DNA of 64,000 nt from CAUZIZ01 sp965222655 (GTDB lineage: Bacteria > Acidobacteriota > UBA6911 > RPQK01 > JAJDTT01), in assembly GCA_965222655.1 (NCBI GenBank), contig CBDCUP010000020.1:62001-126000 (forward strand), in the 5' to 3' direction. The notes under the pieces were generated by a model. It saw nothing but the letters and a program-made list of their open reading frames with translations. It was not told the origin of the DNA and made no database searches. Positions 34,622 through 44,181 of this stretch are shown here, one piece after another (the first letter of the stretch is position 1; each line of letters starts with the position of its first letter). The position numbers and the translations under genes were made by a program.

Positions 34622-36343
34622 TCAACGCCAGTAAAACTCGGGTGACATCGCAATAAGACCGATCATCGTGCGCAACCTTCCCTGCACAAAATCGTCAGCC
34701 AGGTTCAGCGGGACGTCGGGATCTCTTCCCTGAGCCATGAAGACCACAATCTCCAGACGATCGGCGCTCCCCATGGGTCGGCCCAACAGTCGCTGGATCC
34801 AGAAATCGGCGAGCGCGTTGGCACTGCGAAGGTCGGCAGGGGTATCTGCGACGGCGTCGAACCAAAGCGCTTCACTCTCGTTCCGAATGTTGAGCAAGTA
34901 GTTCATCAGCCTCCATCCCTGGATTAGAGAAGCAGCTCCAAGCCAGTCCTGCTGGGTATCCGGATAACCATCCGGCGTCCGCCGACCAAAGGGGGCATTT
35001 CCCGTCTGAGGCATCAGGAATTTAAGCCCAGTGCTAACGGGGTCATCAAAGAAGTCTGGATGGGAATTGGACAAAAGGTTCAGGTCAGCCCCCAGAGCCC
35101 TTAGAAAACTCGCGATTACCTCGAACGGGCGCTTGACCTTTCCTCCCCAGGTACTACGGAACTCGCTGGAGAGCAAGATAGATCGGACCACTTGTGCCAA
35201 CTGGTCAGGAGCATCCTTGGCCGCTGCGAAAACTGCAGCCGTCTCCTCAACCAGTCGGGCTGAGGGACTGTCGGATACGAGACGGCGACAGAGCTTTCGT
35301 GCAATATGTCGTGAAGTTCCGGGGTGGACTGCCAAGAGGTCGAGAACATCCCTGCCGTCCCGAAGTGGCGCTTGATCTTGCGGAAAGAATCCGCCCAGCA
35401 CGTTCTTCTGGAATCGATCGTGCCAGTCGCTACGATAGAGAAAGGCGCCAACATCGTCATCGAAGGTCCATCCAGTGAAGCATCGAGTGGCCTCAAAGAC
35501 GTCCGCGTCCACATAGCCGATCGGATTACCGGCCTCATCTTTAGGAACTTCGCTCTGGAGTCCCACACCCAGGTAGTTCTCCGCTCCCAGGGTGTGAAGT
35601 TCGAACAGTTCGCGAGAAAAGTTCTCGTTGGGGCCGCTGTTCCTACTCGCAACGTTGTCCAGGTAGAAAAGCATGGCTGGGCTCGTCGCTACCGCCTCCA
35701 GCATCTCCCGAAAATTGCCTAGCGCGTGAGCGCGGATCACATCCTGCTCGTAGTGCGAGAAAACCGACGTCACCAGGACATCCTCTGGAAAGACGTTGAA
35801 GTGGTTGAACCAGAAGTCGCCCAACACCTGAACCAGCTGGCGCCTGCTGTGTACGGCACGAACGAAAACGGCCGCCTCGCTTTCATGAAAGGGTTGATTC
35901 TGAATGAGGTAATCCCCTCCGGCACCCAGCAGGTGCTCGGTCCAAAGTTCGGAAACCGACTTCTGCAGCGTCGGAAAACCAGCTAACTTGGAGTCCAGGT
36001 CGCTGTCATCGATCGACCCAGGATCCAGTTGCTGCTCCACGTACGCTTCGAACTGCTCGTCCTCGGTGTTGCCCAGGGCCTCAAACGCCTCCAAGTCACC
36101 AGGGCGAGGACCGAAGGCCATTCGGTTGAGGGCGACAATGCTCAAAGGGGGTGTGGGGGGGCGAGAGGGCTTGGAGCCAAAAAGCCGACGAACCACTGAC
36201 TGATCCTTCCGACCCTGAGGCCGAATCTTTATGCTCGCCGTCGACTGCCCCATAGGAATGCGATGGACCCAGAAACTCGTGTGGCTCTGACCTACCCACC
36301 TCAGCTGAGAGGCAGAGCCAGCCAGGCTGGGACTGATTCGCAT
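34622..36343 (-). CDS. DUF1800 family protein
   Basis: A 573-residue DUF1800 protein, partner of the DUF1501 gene downstream. Motifs: LSIVALNRMAFGPRPGDLEA near residue 68, a helical central region, FWFNHFNVFPEDVLV, NFSRELFELHTLGAENYLGV, FTGWTFDDD and LCRRLVSDSP. The family is widespread in Planctomycetes, Acidobacteriota and Proteobacteria but biochemically undefined. The N-terminal 60 residues are poorly conserved in appearance; the Met at 36253 may be the actual start, and no clear signal peptide is seen. Confidence 0.92.
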   Translation of the reverse strand: MRISPSLAGSASQLRWVGQSHTSFWVHRIPMGQSTASIKIRPQGRKDQSVVRRLFGSKPSRPPTPPLSIVALNRMAFGPRPGDLEAFEALGNTEDEQFEAYVEQQLDPGSIDDSDLDSKLAGFPTLQKSVSELWTEHLLGAGGDYLIQNQPFHESEAAVFVRAVHSRRQLVQVLGDFWFNHFNVFPEDVLVTSVFSHYEQDVIRAHALGNFREMLEAVATSPAMLFYLDNVASRNSGPNENFSRELFELHTLGAENYLGVGLQSEVPKDEAGNPIGYVDADVFEATRCFTGWTFDDDVGAFLYRSDWHDRFQKNVLGGFFPQDQAPLRDGRDVLDLLAVHPGTSRHIARKLCRRLVSDSPSARLVEETAAVFAAAKDAPDQLAQVVRSILLSSEFRSTWGGKVKRPFEVIASFLRALGADLNLLSNSHPDFFDDPVSTGLKFLMPQTGNAPFGRRTPDGYPDTQQDWLGAASLIQGWRLMNYLLNIRNESEALWFDAVADTPADLRSANALADFWIQRLLGRPMGSADRLEIVVFMAQGRDPDVPLNLADDFVQGRLRTMIGLIAMSPEFYWR

Positions 36344-36500
36344 TGTAGTGTTCAGCCCGCTTCGGGGTCAAGCTGGAGCCGGGACGGCGGCTGGGGTCAG
36401 GGCTGAGCTGAAACTTCAAGAATACGTCGCACGTCGAAACGTCTGAACGTCGCACGTCTCTACTCTACGAACAGCGCGACGAACGGGGACTTATCCTACC

Positions 36501-36712
36501 CGAAGGCGTTATTGCGCGTAGCCCAGGGTTGCAATGCGAAGCGAGCTACCCTGGGTCTAGTTCGTGGAAGAAAGTGCGCTACCCAAAAGGGGTTGTTGCC
36601 GACCCGAAAAACCTTGGCAATAACGCTTTCAGCGTAAAATTAGGTAGGCGGCTTGAACCCAGGGTAGCTCGCTTCGCATTGCAACCCTGGGCTACACGCA
36701 ATAACGCCTTCG
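36501..36712. mobile_element. 212-bp element with 56-bp terminal inverted repeats
   Basis: The arms 36501-36556 and 36657-36712 match at 55 of 56 positions when reverse-complemented; each contains GCCCAGGGTTGCAATGCGAA. The centre (GGGGTTGTTGCCGACCCG ... AATAACGCTTTCAGCG) recurs at 41155-41297. It is non-coding and MITE-like. The adjoining 36344-36500 includes a GCTGAAACTTCA motif and a short-period CGTCGCACGTC repeat near 36427-36460. Confidence 0.9.
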
Positions 36713-36785
36713 GCGTAGGGGATGGATCTTCTGAAGTGGGAAGAAGTCTCTTTCCCGAATGGGGCCAGCCCTCCTGGGGTTAGGA

Positions 36786-39755
36786 CTAAGGCGAGACTTC
36801 CCCGCCCTCGGACGAATCCAACACGGATTCGACCAACTCCATCGGGGAAAGGGCATCGACCCCCGCAAAGTGCCGAATCTGATGACGGCAGGAAAACCCG
36901 CTCGCAACGACCACGGATCCGGGTCCCATGGCCTCCACTGCTGGAAACAGTCTTCGGGCCCCCACGGCTCGTGACACCTCATAGTGTTCACGCTCGTAAC
37001 CGAAGGAGCCGGCCATTCCGCAGCAGCCACTGTCCACTTCCTTGACCTCAGCCCCTGGAATGCGGCGCAGCAGATCGAGCGCCGGCTCAGTGCCGACCAG
37101 AGCTTTCTGATGGCAGTGACCGTGGACCAGGATTTGCTCGGGTCCGGGTCCGAAGCGGCTGCGGACATCGATTTCAGGGTCGCCATCGCCGAGTTTCAAA
37201 ACGTCTTCGACCCACTCTTCAAACGTCACTGCGGAGGCGGCCACCCTCTCCGCCTGCTGCTTCAGGGATTGCCCAACCAACAGGGGATGGTCGTCTCGCA
37301 CTGCGGAATAGCAACTGGGTTCACAGAACAGAATGCGAAGACCTCGTTCCGCCAGGGGAGCCAGAATCTGGGTAGTGGCCTCAGCCTGTCGGCGAGCCTC
37401 CCGCAGAAAACCCTTGGAGATCAGGGGACGACCGCAGCAGACACGTGGGGGAACGGTCATCCGGACCCCGAGATGATGAGCCACTCGCACCGCAGCCTGG
37501 GCGTGTTGGGGCTCATGGTAATTGGTAAAGGTGTCCGCGAAGACAGCCACCTGGGGGTCATCCTCCTCAGCCCCATATCGCTCGCCGTTCCTTGCCCACC
37601 AATCGAGAAAGGTCTGGCGGGCGAACGACGGTGGCAGGCGTCGCTGATCCAGGCCAAATAGCTTCTCATTAAGCCACCGCACCAGGAAGTTCCCGGCAGT
37701 CCAGTTGGAGAGCGGGGCGAAGCGGCTGCCCCAGACGGCCAGTGTGTCTGCGTTAGCCAGTATCCGAGACCGCCAGGAGGCGCCGTGGCGCAGCTGATAC
37801 TGATGCAGAAACTCGCTCTTCAGCCGAGCCATGTCTACGCCGGTAGGACACTCGGTCTTGCAAGCCTTGCACTCCAGGCACAAGTCCAGAACCGGATAAA
37901 GCTCTTTCTGGGCCAGCCCGTCGGTCCCGAGCTGGCCGGAAAGAGCCAGCCTGAGGGCGTTGGCCCGTCCTCGGGTGACATCGGATTCGTCTCGCGTCGC
38001 CATATAGGATGGACACATGGTCCCGGTCAAGGTCTTCCTGCAGGCCCCTACTCCGGTGCACTGCTCTGCGGCGCGGGCAATCCCTCCGAAATCGGAAAAA
38101 TCGTAGGCCGTCTCGGGCTCGGTGCTGCTGTAGTGGGAGGGAAACCTCAGATTCTCCGTGATCGGCGGCGCATGCACAATTTTTCCCGGGTTGAAGATCC
38201 CTTTCGGATCAAACGTGGACTTCAACTGGCAGAAGGCCTGGTAGAGGACGGGTCCATACATCTGCTCTTGGAAGGGGGCCCTAACCAGACCGTCGCCATG
38301 TTCGGCAGAAAGGGCTCCCCCGTACTCGAGGACGAGATCGGCGACCTCCTGAGCGATACGGGTAAACTTGGCGACACCCTCGGCCGACTTCATATTGACG
38401 ACAGGACGCACATGGAGCAGCCCCACCGAGGCGTGAGCATAGAAACCTGCTTGGGTATCGTGCTTCTTCAAGAGGGCCATGAAGCGTTCGATGTAAGCCC
38501 GCATGTTCTCCAACGACACCGCCGTATCTTCGACGAAAGAGATAGCCTTGGCATCGCCCCGCTGGGACATCGAGAGGCCCAGACCGGCCTTTCGGAGCTG
38601 CCAGATACGAGCCTGAGCCCGTGAATCGATGGCGCGGTGGAAGTAGCTGCCGATACCACGCCCCCTGAGATCACTTTCCAGCTGCTCGATCCGATCCACC
38701 AGATCCTCGGTGGAATCGCCCTGGAACTCCACCAGGAGAACGCCGCCAGGATCCCCCTGGATGAAGTCGCGTAGGGGTTCGTAGGCGATCTTGCCGCGGG
38801 TCGTGTCCAAGATGAACCGATCCAGCAGCTCGACTGCGGACGGATCATGCTCGAGGATCGAAGGGGTCGCGGACAAGGCATCCAATAACTCGTCGAATTG
38901 GACGACACACAGGACTCTGGCACCGGGGACTTCTACCAGGCGCAGCTTCGCCTCTACGACCATGCCCAGGGTCCCCTCAGAGCCCACCATCATCCGGGCC
39001 AGATTGAAAGGCTGCGAGGGAGAAGCAAAATCGTCCAGATTGTAGCCGCCCACCCGCCGCATGATCTTGGGGTAGCGGCGCTCGATCTCTTCGGCGTGCT
39101 CTGCAGCCAACTGCCTCACCACCCGGTAGCATTGGCCCTCCAGGTCGGCTTGGGCACATTTGGAGTCGAGGCTGTCAGCCTCGTGCGGTTTCATGTGGAC
39201 GACGCTGCCGTCGGCCAGCACGACCGTTAACTCGAGGACATAGTCGATCGTCTTGCCGTAGACCACAGATCGCGTCCCCGACGAATTGTTGGAGATCGCT
39301 CCACCGACCGTGGCCCGGCTGGACGTAGACAGGTCCAGAGGCAGCTGCAAACCATGCTCTTCGAGAGATCGATTCAACTCATCCAGGACGATGCCTGGCT
39401 CTACAGACACCTCGCGCCGCTCCAGATCCAGGTCGATGATCCGGTTCAGGTACTTGGAGCAGTCCAGCTGCAGTCCTTCACCCACGGCCTGTCCCGCCTG
39501 CGAAGTTCCCCCACCGCGAGCGGTGATCGAAATCCCGTATTCGCCAGCAATTCTTACCGTCTCGATGACGTCCTCGCGCGACTGCGGAATGACGACGCCG
39601 GTAGGGATGATCTGGTAGACGCTGGCGTCGGTGGAATAGATGCTCCGCGAGACCAGATCGAATCGGATCTCACCCCGAATCGAGGACTCAAGCGCTTGCT
39701 GCAGGGCCCGTGCGCGATCGGCCGGAAAGGACTTGGTGTCTGAACTATCTTGCAT
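36786..39755 (-). CDS. FAD-linked D-2-hydroxyacid dehydrogenase with Fe-S and CCG domains (YdiJ-like)
   Basis: A 989-residue multidomain oxidoreductase. Residues about 40-200: FAD-binding 4 domain (VVIPQSREDVIETVRIAGEY, ITARGGGTSQAGQAVG). 210-540: FAD-oxidase C-terminal domain. 560-640: two 4Fe-4S motifs (CTGVGACRKTLTGTMCP, CLECKACKTECPTG). Then two CCG domains (PPRVCCGRPL, HGHCHQKAL, SGCCGMAGSFGYE). Length and order match E. coli YdiJ and GlcD-GlcF-type fusions, which oxidise D-lactate, glycolate or D-2-hydroxyglutarate and feed electrons to the membrane. It lies 11 bp downstream of a GntP permease that probably imports the substrate. Confidence 0.93.
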   Translation of the reverse strand: MQDSSDTKSFPADRARALQQALESSIRGEIRFDLVSRSIYSTDASVYQIIPTGVVIPQSREDVIETVRIAGEYGISITARGGGTSQAGQAVGEGLQLDCSKYLNRIIDLDLERREVSVEPGIVLDELNRSLEEHGLQLPLDLSTSSRATVGGAISNNSSGTRSVVYGKTIDYVLELTVVLADGSVVHMKPHEADSLDSKCAQADLEGQCYRVVRQLAAEHAEEIERRYPKIMRRVGGYNLDDFASPSQPFNLARMMVGSEGTLGMVVEAKLRLVEVPGARVLCVVQFDELLDALSATPSILEHDPSAVELLDRFILDTTRGKIAYEPLRDFIQGDPGGVLLVEFQGDSTEDLVDRIEQLESDLRGRGIGSYFHRAIDSRAQARIWQLRKAGLGLSMSQRGDAKAISFVEDTAVSLENMRAYIERFMALLKKHDTQAGFYAHASVGLLHVRPVVNMKSAEGVAKFTRIAQEVADLVLEYGGALSAEHGDGLVRAPFQEQMYGPVLYQAFCQLKSTFDPKGIFNPGKIVHAPPITENLRFPSHYSSTEPETAYDFSDFGGIARAAEQCTGVGACRKTLTGTMCPSYMATRDESDVTRGRANALRLALSGQLGTDGLAQKELYPVLDLCLECKACKTECPTGVDMARLKSEFLHQYQLRHGASWRSRILANADTLAVWGSRFAPLSNWTAGNFLVRWLNEKLFGLDQRRLPPSFARQTFLDWWARNGERYGAEEDDPQVAVFADTFTNYHEPQHAQAAVRVAHHLGVRMTVPPRVCCGRPLISKGFLREARRQAEATTQILAPLAERGLRILFCEPSCYSAVRDDHPLLVGQSLKQQAERVAASAVTFEEWVEDVLKLGDGDPEIDVRSRFGPGPEQILVHGHCHQKALVGTEPALDLLRRIPGAEVKEVDSGCCGMAGSFGYEREHYEVSRAVGARRLFPAVEAMGPGSVVVASGFSCRHQIRHFAGVDALSPMELVESVLDSSEGGEVSP

Positions 39756-39766
39756 CTATCGAGGCC

Positions 39767-41131
39767 CTAAACCATACCCAAAACCCACATGACACAGACT
39801 GCCAGGAAAGATACCACGCCTCCCACCAACGTGGCTCCTCCGTAGCCAAGAATCGCCTCACGAACCGTGAGCTTGCTGAGCGACGTGCAGACCCAGAAAT
39901 AGCTACTGTTGACGTACTTGACGATGACCGATCCGGAAGCTCCCGCAAGCAGGGCTGCCTCAGGGGAGAGTCCCAGACTGGGCAGCATCGGCGCCACCAG
40001 CGAAGCGGCGGTGATCACACCCACGGTGGTAGAACCCGTGATCATGTTGCCCATGACCCCGATGGCGAAGGGAAGGAGAATTGCCGGCAACCCGGAGGCG
40101 GCAAAGGATTCGGCCACGGCTGTGACCGCCGGAGTGGCCTTGAGTATGGCACTGAGCGACCCTCCGAGACCCGTCACCACCAGGATCATGGCCGAGACCT
40201 TGAGACCCTCGTCGACCCATTGGGTTCGGGCCTTCACCCGATCTTCCCGGTTCCGGATATTGCGATAGGCAAGCCCCAATCCAATGGAAAGCGCCACCAC
40301 CGGCCATCCCAGATAGAGCAATAGATGTCGCAGTGGATTCTCCTCGGAAAGCAGCAGCGGCGCGACGCTCTGCGCCGAGATCAGGACGAGGGGTACCAGG
40401 ATGGGAGCGTAGGAGCTCAGAGTCCCCGGTAACTGATGATCCGGGTCATCAAGCAGGTCGCTCCCGGCAAACTCATCTGAAGGCAGTGTCTGCAGACGCG
40501 GGCCCACCAGGTACTGTCCCCAGATCCAGCTTGCGAGAGACCCGAACAGACAGGCAATGCCACCGTAGAGGATACTCTTGCCCAGGTCCGCACCCAGTAG
40601 GGCAGCCGCGGCCAGTGGCCCCGGAGTCGGAGGGACAATGGCATGGGCAAGCTGTACAGCACCTACAAGCCCGATCGACATGACACCGATACCCACGCCC
40701 ATGGCCCTGGCTGAGGCGTGAACCAGGGGGTTCAGAATCACGTAGGCGACGTCTGAAAAAATAGCAATTCCCACGATGAATCCGGCCAGTGTGAGTGCCA
40801 GAGGCATGCGTGCCGTACCCACCAAGCGGATCATCGAGCGAGTGATTACCTGGATGGCGCCGGTGTGTCTCAAGGCTTCGGCCATCATCGAGCCTAGAAA
40901 AATAATCACGCCGATCTTGCCGAGCGTCCTTCCAAAGCCGGTTTCGAAGGCCTCGATGAACTGGCTCCGCTGAATTCCAGGGAGAGCGCCGAACAGGAGA
41001 ATTGGAAGCAGCAAAGCGAGACACACATGCCACTTCCACCTCGCCGTCAGCACCAGCAGCAGGATGATGACGAGAGAGAAGCCCACCAGCGCAAGGACTG
41101 GATTCGTCACGACTGCTTTTGAAAGATCCAT
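39767..41131 (-). CDS. GntP-family permease (hydroxy-acid importer)
   Basis: A 454-residue inner-membrane permease of the gluconate:proton symporter family with about 12 hydrophobic helices. Family traits: LTARWKWHVCLALLLPILLF near the N-terminus, GFGRTLGKIGVIIFLGSMMA, AIVPPTPGPLAAAALLGADL (the PPTPGP motif of GntP proteins) and GSTTVGVITAASLVAPML. Members carry gluconate, D-serine, glycerate or similar acids. Together with the dehydrogenase downstream and the aminotransferase upstream it suggests import and oxidation of a small 2-hydroxy acid such as glycolate or lactate; this is inferred from context. Confidence 0.9.
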   Translation of the reverse strand: MDLSKAVVTNPVLALVGFSLVIILLLVLTARWKWHVCLALLLPILLFGALPGIQRSQFIEAFETGFGRTLGKIGVIIFLGSMMAEALRHTGAIQVITRSMIRLVGTARMPLALTLAGFIVGIAIFSDVAYVILNPLVHASARAMGVGIGVMSIGLVGAVQLAHAIVPPTPGPLAAAALLGADLGKSILYGGIACLFGSLASWIWGQYLVGPRLQTLPSDEFAGSDLLDDPDHQLPGTLSSYAPILVPLVLISAQSVAPLLLSEENPLRHLLLYLGWPVVALSIGLGLAYRNIRNREDRVKARTQWVDEGLKVSAMILVVTGLGGSLSAILKATPAVTAVAESFAASGLPAILLPFAIGVMGNMITGSTTVGVITAASLVAPMLPSLGLSPEAALLAGASGSVIVKYVNSSYFWVCTSLSKLTVREAILGYGGATLVGGVVSFLAVCVMWVLGMV

Positions 41132-41154
41132 TCCGAAGTCCTAAACGTCGGCTA

Positions 41155-41297
41155 ATTCCTTACCCCAACGGGGTTGTTGCCGACCGGCAAGGTGTTGGCA
41201 ACAACGCTTACAGCGTAGAGACTGACAGAATGACTAAACCCAGGGTAGCTCGCTTCGCATTGCAACCCTGGGCTACACGCAATAACACCTTCGGTGT
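41155..41297. repeat. Partial copy of the 36501-36712 element
   Basis: It has the centre (GGGGTTGTTGCCGACCGGCA) and the right arm (ACCCAGGGTAGCTCGCTTCG ... GGGCTACACGCAATAACACC) but lacks the left arm. It lies between the permease start and the aminotransferase end, inside what may be one operon. Confidence 0.88.
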
Positions 41298-41368
41298 AGG
41301 CGACGTCAGACAAAGTTTGCCCCTCAGTGTTCCAGCGCGGCGGGTGTTGGCAGCGATCTGGGGGCCGC

Positions 41369-42550
41369 TCAAGAAGACGCGCTGAGGAAGTTGAGTGCGG
41401 CGGTGACACCCCCCTCTTCGTGAGGCACACCCGCCAGACGAAGTCCCATTTCCACACCGGAAAGGGTCCCAGCCAACATCAGCTGATTGAAATCACCGAG
41501 ATGTCCAATCCGAAATAGCGTGCCCTTGACCTTGCCGAGCCCAGTGCCCAGCGACATATCGAAGCGGTCCAGGATCAGTTCGCGCAGGGCATCCGCATCG
41601 TGTCCCGACGGCATGCGCACAGCCGTCAGCGTGTTGGAATGCTCTTGCACGTTCAGGCACTGCACCTCCAGCCCCCAGGCGCTGACGGCGCAGCGGGTCG
41701 CCTCGGCCAGCAGCTGGTGACGCGCAAACACGTTCTCCAGACCCTCTTCCCACAGCAGTGCCAGCGACTCCTCGAGTCCGAACAACAGATTAGTAGCCGG
41801 GGTATAGGGAAAGAAGCCCTTTTCATTGGCTTTTATCACCGGACCCCAATCCCAGTAAGACCTGGGTAGGGCGGCCTCTTCAGAAACCTTCAATGCCTTC
41901 TTGCTGACGGCGTTGAAACCCAGTCCAGGTGGCAGCATAAGCCCCTTCTGAGATCCCGCGACGGTAACGTCCACGCCCCATTCATCATGCCGATACTCGA
42001 TCGATGCCAGCGAGGAAATCGTGTCCACCATCAACAAAGCAGGATGACCCGCATTGTCGATTGCCCGTCGGACGGCTCGGACATCGCTGGTAACACCCGT
42101 CGAGGTCTCGTTGTGGACAATCGCGACCGCCTTGATCCCCTCGCCCCTCTGCTCGCACAACTTGGACTCAACGGCGTCAGCCACAACACCGTGACGCCAA
42201 TCCCCGGGAATCAGTTCGACTTCCAGGCCCAGGCGTTCGGCAATTCCCGCCCAGAGCAGGGCAAATTGACCGGTCTCAAACATCAGAACCCGGTCACCGG
42301 CAGACAGTGTGTTGAGCAGCGCTGCCTCCCAGGCACCGGAGCCGGAGGAAGGGTAGATGACGACGTGATCTTGAGTTCCCATTAGCGTCTTGAGCCGGTC
42401 CAGGAGGGTGAGAGTCAGTCCAGCAAACTCTGGGCCCCGATGATCGATCGTCGGACTCTGGATGGCTCGTAGAACGCGATCCGGAACATTGGTGGGTCCC
42501 GGAATCTGCAAGAAGTGGCGACCGGAACTTCGGGCGCTTTGATTTGACAT
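41369..42550 (-). CDS. Class V aminotransferase (serine/alanine-glyoxylate type)
   Basis: A 393-residue PLP enzyme. The ATG at 42550 is chosen because AAGAGG lies just upstream; the frame is open to 42589. Motifs: FLQIPGPTNVPDRVLRAI near the N-terminus, the PLP phosphate-binding PSSGSGAWEAALLN, Asp in LMVDTISSLAS, and the Schiff-base Lys202 in VAGSQKGLMLPPGLGF. This matches alanine:glyoxylate or serine:glyoxylate aminotransferases, which use glyoxylate as amino acceptor. With the downstream hydroxyacid dehydrogenase and permease it fits a glycolate/glyoxylate route to glycine. Confidence 0.93.
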   Translation of the reverse strand: MSNQSARSSGRHFLQIPGPTNVPDRVLRAIQSPTIDHRGPEFAGLTLTLLDRLKTLMGTQDHVVIYPSSGSGAWEAALLNTLSAGDRVLMFETGQFALLWAGIAERLGLEVELIPGDWRHGVVADAVESKLCEQRGEGIKAVAIVHNETSTGVTSDVRAVRRAIDNAGHPALLMVDTISSLASIEYRHDEWGVDVTVAGSQKGLMLPPGLGFNAVSKKALKVSEEAALPRSYWDWGPVIKANEKGFFPYTPATNLLFGLEESLALLWEEGLENVFARHQLLAEATRCAVSAWGLEVQCLNVQEHSNTLTAVRMPSGHDADALRELILDRFDMSLGTGLGKVKGTLFRIGHLGDFNQLMLAGTLSGVEMGLRLAGVPHEEGGVTAALNFLSASS

Positions 42551-42633
42551 AGTCCTCTTGTAGAATGTCGTGCGCCGTGTCTCGGCCACACCGCTTCATT
42601 CTAGCAGGGCTGTCCACTCACTCAAGGTCGAAA

Positions 42634-42690
42634 ATTGGCTGAAATGAACTGGCCGAAGTGAACTGGCCGAAATGAACTGGCTGAAATGCG
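42634..42690. repeat. Tandem repeat of a 14-bp unit
   Basis: Four imperfect copies of AACTGGCCGAAATG-type units lie in the spacer between divergent aminotransferase and Smr genes. No hairpin is evident. Confidence 0.85.
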
Positions 42691-42764
42691 TCGACTGATT
42701 TCCAGCGTAGCTGCGGGAAGCGAACGAGATGCTCTGGTATGATCACCCTCTTTAGTCGATACGG

Positions 42765-43166
42765 ATGTGGACCTGGTTACTCCTCGCCTTAGCCGCAGCT
42801 CTGCTTATTCGCTTCCTGTCTGGAAGACGAGACAGCGGTCCCGAATCTACATCCTCCTCAGATCAGACCGAGGCAGCATCGGATTTTGATGATCTCGAGC
42901 CGGTCGTCTTGCCGATAGAAGCCTTCATCGACCTGCATGCTTTCTCTCCGCGAGACATACCAGACGTTGTGGAGTCCTATCTGGAGGCCGCCCAGGACGA
43001 GGGCTTCGCCGAAGTAAGACTCATCCACGGACGGGGGCAAGGTGTGCAGCGGGATCGGGTTCGCAGCCTGCTCGCCCGCCATCCCGGTGTCCTCGACTTC
43101 CGCGACGCCCCTCCCGAGCGAGGCGGATGGGGGGCTACACTGGTCCAGCTAGAGAGAAAAGACTGA
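42765..43166 (+). CDS. Membrane-anchored Smr-domain protein
   Basis: A 133-residue protein with an N-terminal transmembrane helix (MWTWLLLALAAALLIRFL), an acidic Ser-rich linker and an Smr (MutS2 C-terminal) domain from about residue 55: IDLHAFSPRDIPDVVESYLE and VRLIHGRGQGVQRDRVRSLL, ending with WGATLVQLE. Smr domains are nucleases or nucleic-acid-binding modules related to MutS2 and ribosome rescue. A membrane-tethered Smr domain is less usual. No partner gene is evident; convergent with the DapA-family gene 26 bp away. Confidence 0.87.
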   Translation: MWTWLLLALAAALLIRFLSGRRDSGPESTSSSDQTEAASDFDDLEPVVLPIEAFIDLHAFSPRDIPDVVESYLEAAQDEGFAEVRLIHGRGQGVQRDRVRSLLARHPGVLDFRDAPPERGGWGATLVQLERKD

Positions 43167-43192
43167 CTTCTCGCCCACCCAGAACGGTGGGC

Positions 43193-44128
43193 CTACAGGA
43201 CATGTTGATAATGTTTCTCAAAGACTTCGCGACAGACTTGTGATTCTGCCTCGCTGAGTCCAACGTAGGGCGGCAGGACACGATTCGAGAAGCTGGGATT
43301 GCGCAGCCAGATGAAGGTCTTGTCGAAGCTGCCATCGATCATATCCCGTTCGCAGTGGCCGAAGAGCCGATCATCGACCTCCATGAAAAAGTCGGTAATC
43401 CGGAATAATTCCGCCAGATCCCTCTTGATCCCCGCCTCGAAGAACCTCCAGGTGGTCTTGGGAAATAGAACTTCGTAGCTGCACAGCAGGGAGCATTCCC
43501 CGAGGGTACAACCCATGGCAAAATTGCCTTCCAGCAGGAAGTGCTGGAGCTCTGGTGAATGCTTCAGCAGGTCACGGGTTCGAGCATAATCGGTTGAGCT
43601 GTTCTTGGTTGCCACCAGATTGGGAACTTCCTGGGCGATGCTGTGGTATTCAGCACCGCGAATGATCCGTTTGGCACGGGGCAGGTTGTAGTGCAGAAAG
43701 CGGCTGTCAGGGAACTCACTACAGACCGTCTTGAAGAAGAGCATCGTCTCCGTTTCGTCCAACGCCCCCCAGCTGGGAAGTGAGATCTGGAACATGCGTA
43801 TGCCCAGGTCGTGTGCCAGAGCAATGCGGCAAATGATCTGTTCCAGGGACAATCCGATCACCCCTATCTGGGGATCCAATCCCTTCCCTGTCGTCCTGGC
43901 CGCGAAGATCTCGACCACCTGTTTGAAGCGCGATTCCGAGAGGGCATATCCTTCGCCCGCGGTCCCCATCAAGTACAGGGACTCGTATCCATCGTCCACC
44001 GCAGCCTGGACCTGCTGCTCGAAAACCGGTACATCCAGTTCGAATTTCTCGGTCCAGGGCAGCATGCAGGCGGCGAGGTTGCGCCGCGGGTATCGCTTCT
44101 TGACAGTTTGAGGTTCGGTTTCGCTCAT
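43193..44128 (-). CDS. DapA-family (dihydrodipicolinate synthase-like) aldolase/dehydratase
   Basis: A 311-residue TIM-barrel lyase of the class I, Schiff-base type. The catalytic Lys is Lys175 in LVATKNSSTD and the active-site Tyr is Tyr147 in FLHYNLPRA. GTAGEGYAL near residue 55 takes the place of the usual GTTGE, so pyruvate binding may be altered. Homologues act on 2-keto-3-deoxy sugar acids, N-acetylneuraminate or dihydrodipicolinate. The window's sugar-acid context favours the first group. It does not look like a housekeeping dapA because no lysine genes are nearby. Confidence 0.88.
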   Translation of the reverse strand: MSETEPQTVKKRYPRRNLAACMLPWTEKFELDVPVFEQQVQAAVDDGYESLYLMGTAGEGYALSESRFKQVVEIFAARTTGKGLDPQIGVIGLSLEQIICRIALAHDLGIRMFQISLPSWGALDETETMLFFKTVCSEFPDSRFLHYNLPRAKRIIRGAEYHSIAQEVPNLVATKNSSTDYARTRDLLKHSPELQHFLLEGNFAMGCTLGECSLLCSYEVLFPKTTWRFFEAGIKRDLAELFRITDFFMEVDDRLFGHCERDMIDGSFDKTFIWLRNPSFSNRVLPPYVGLSEAESQVCREVFEKHYQHVL

Positions 44129-44181
44129 TGATTCTCCTCCAGGTATTCGGGAATATTGACACGCCTAATCGCCGACCCCTT

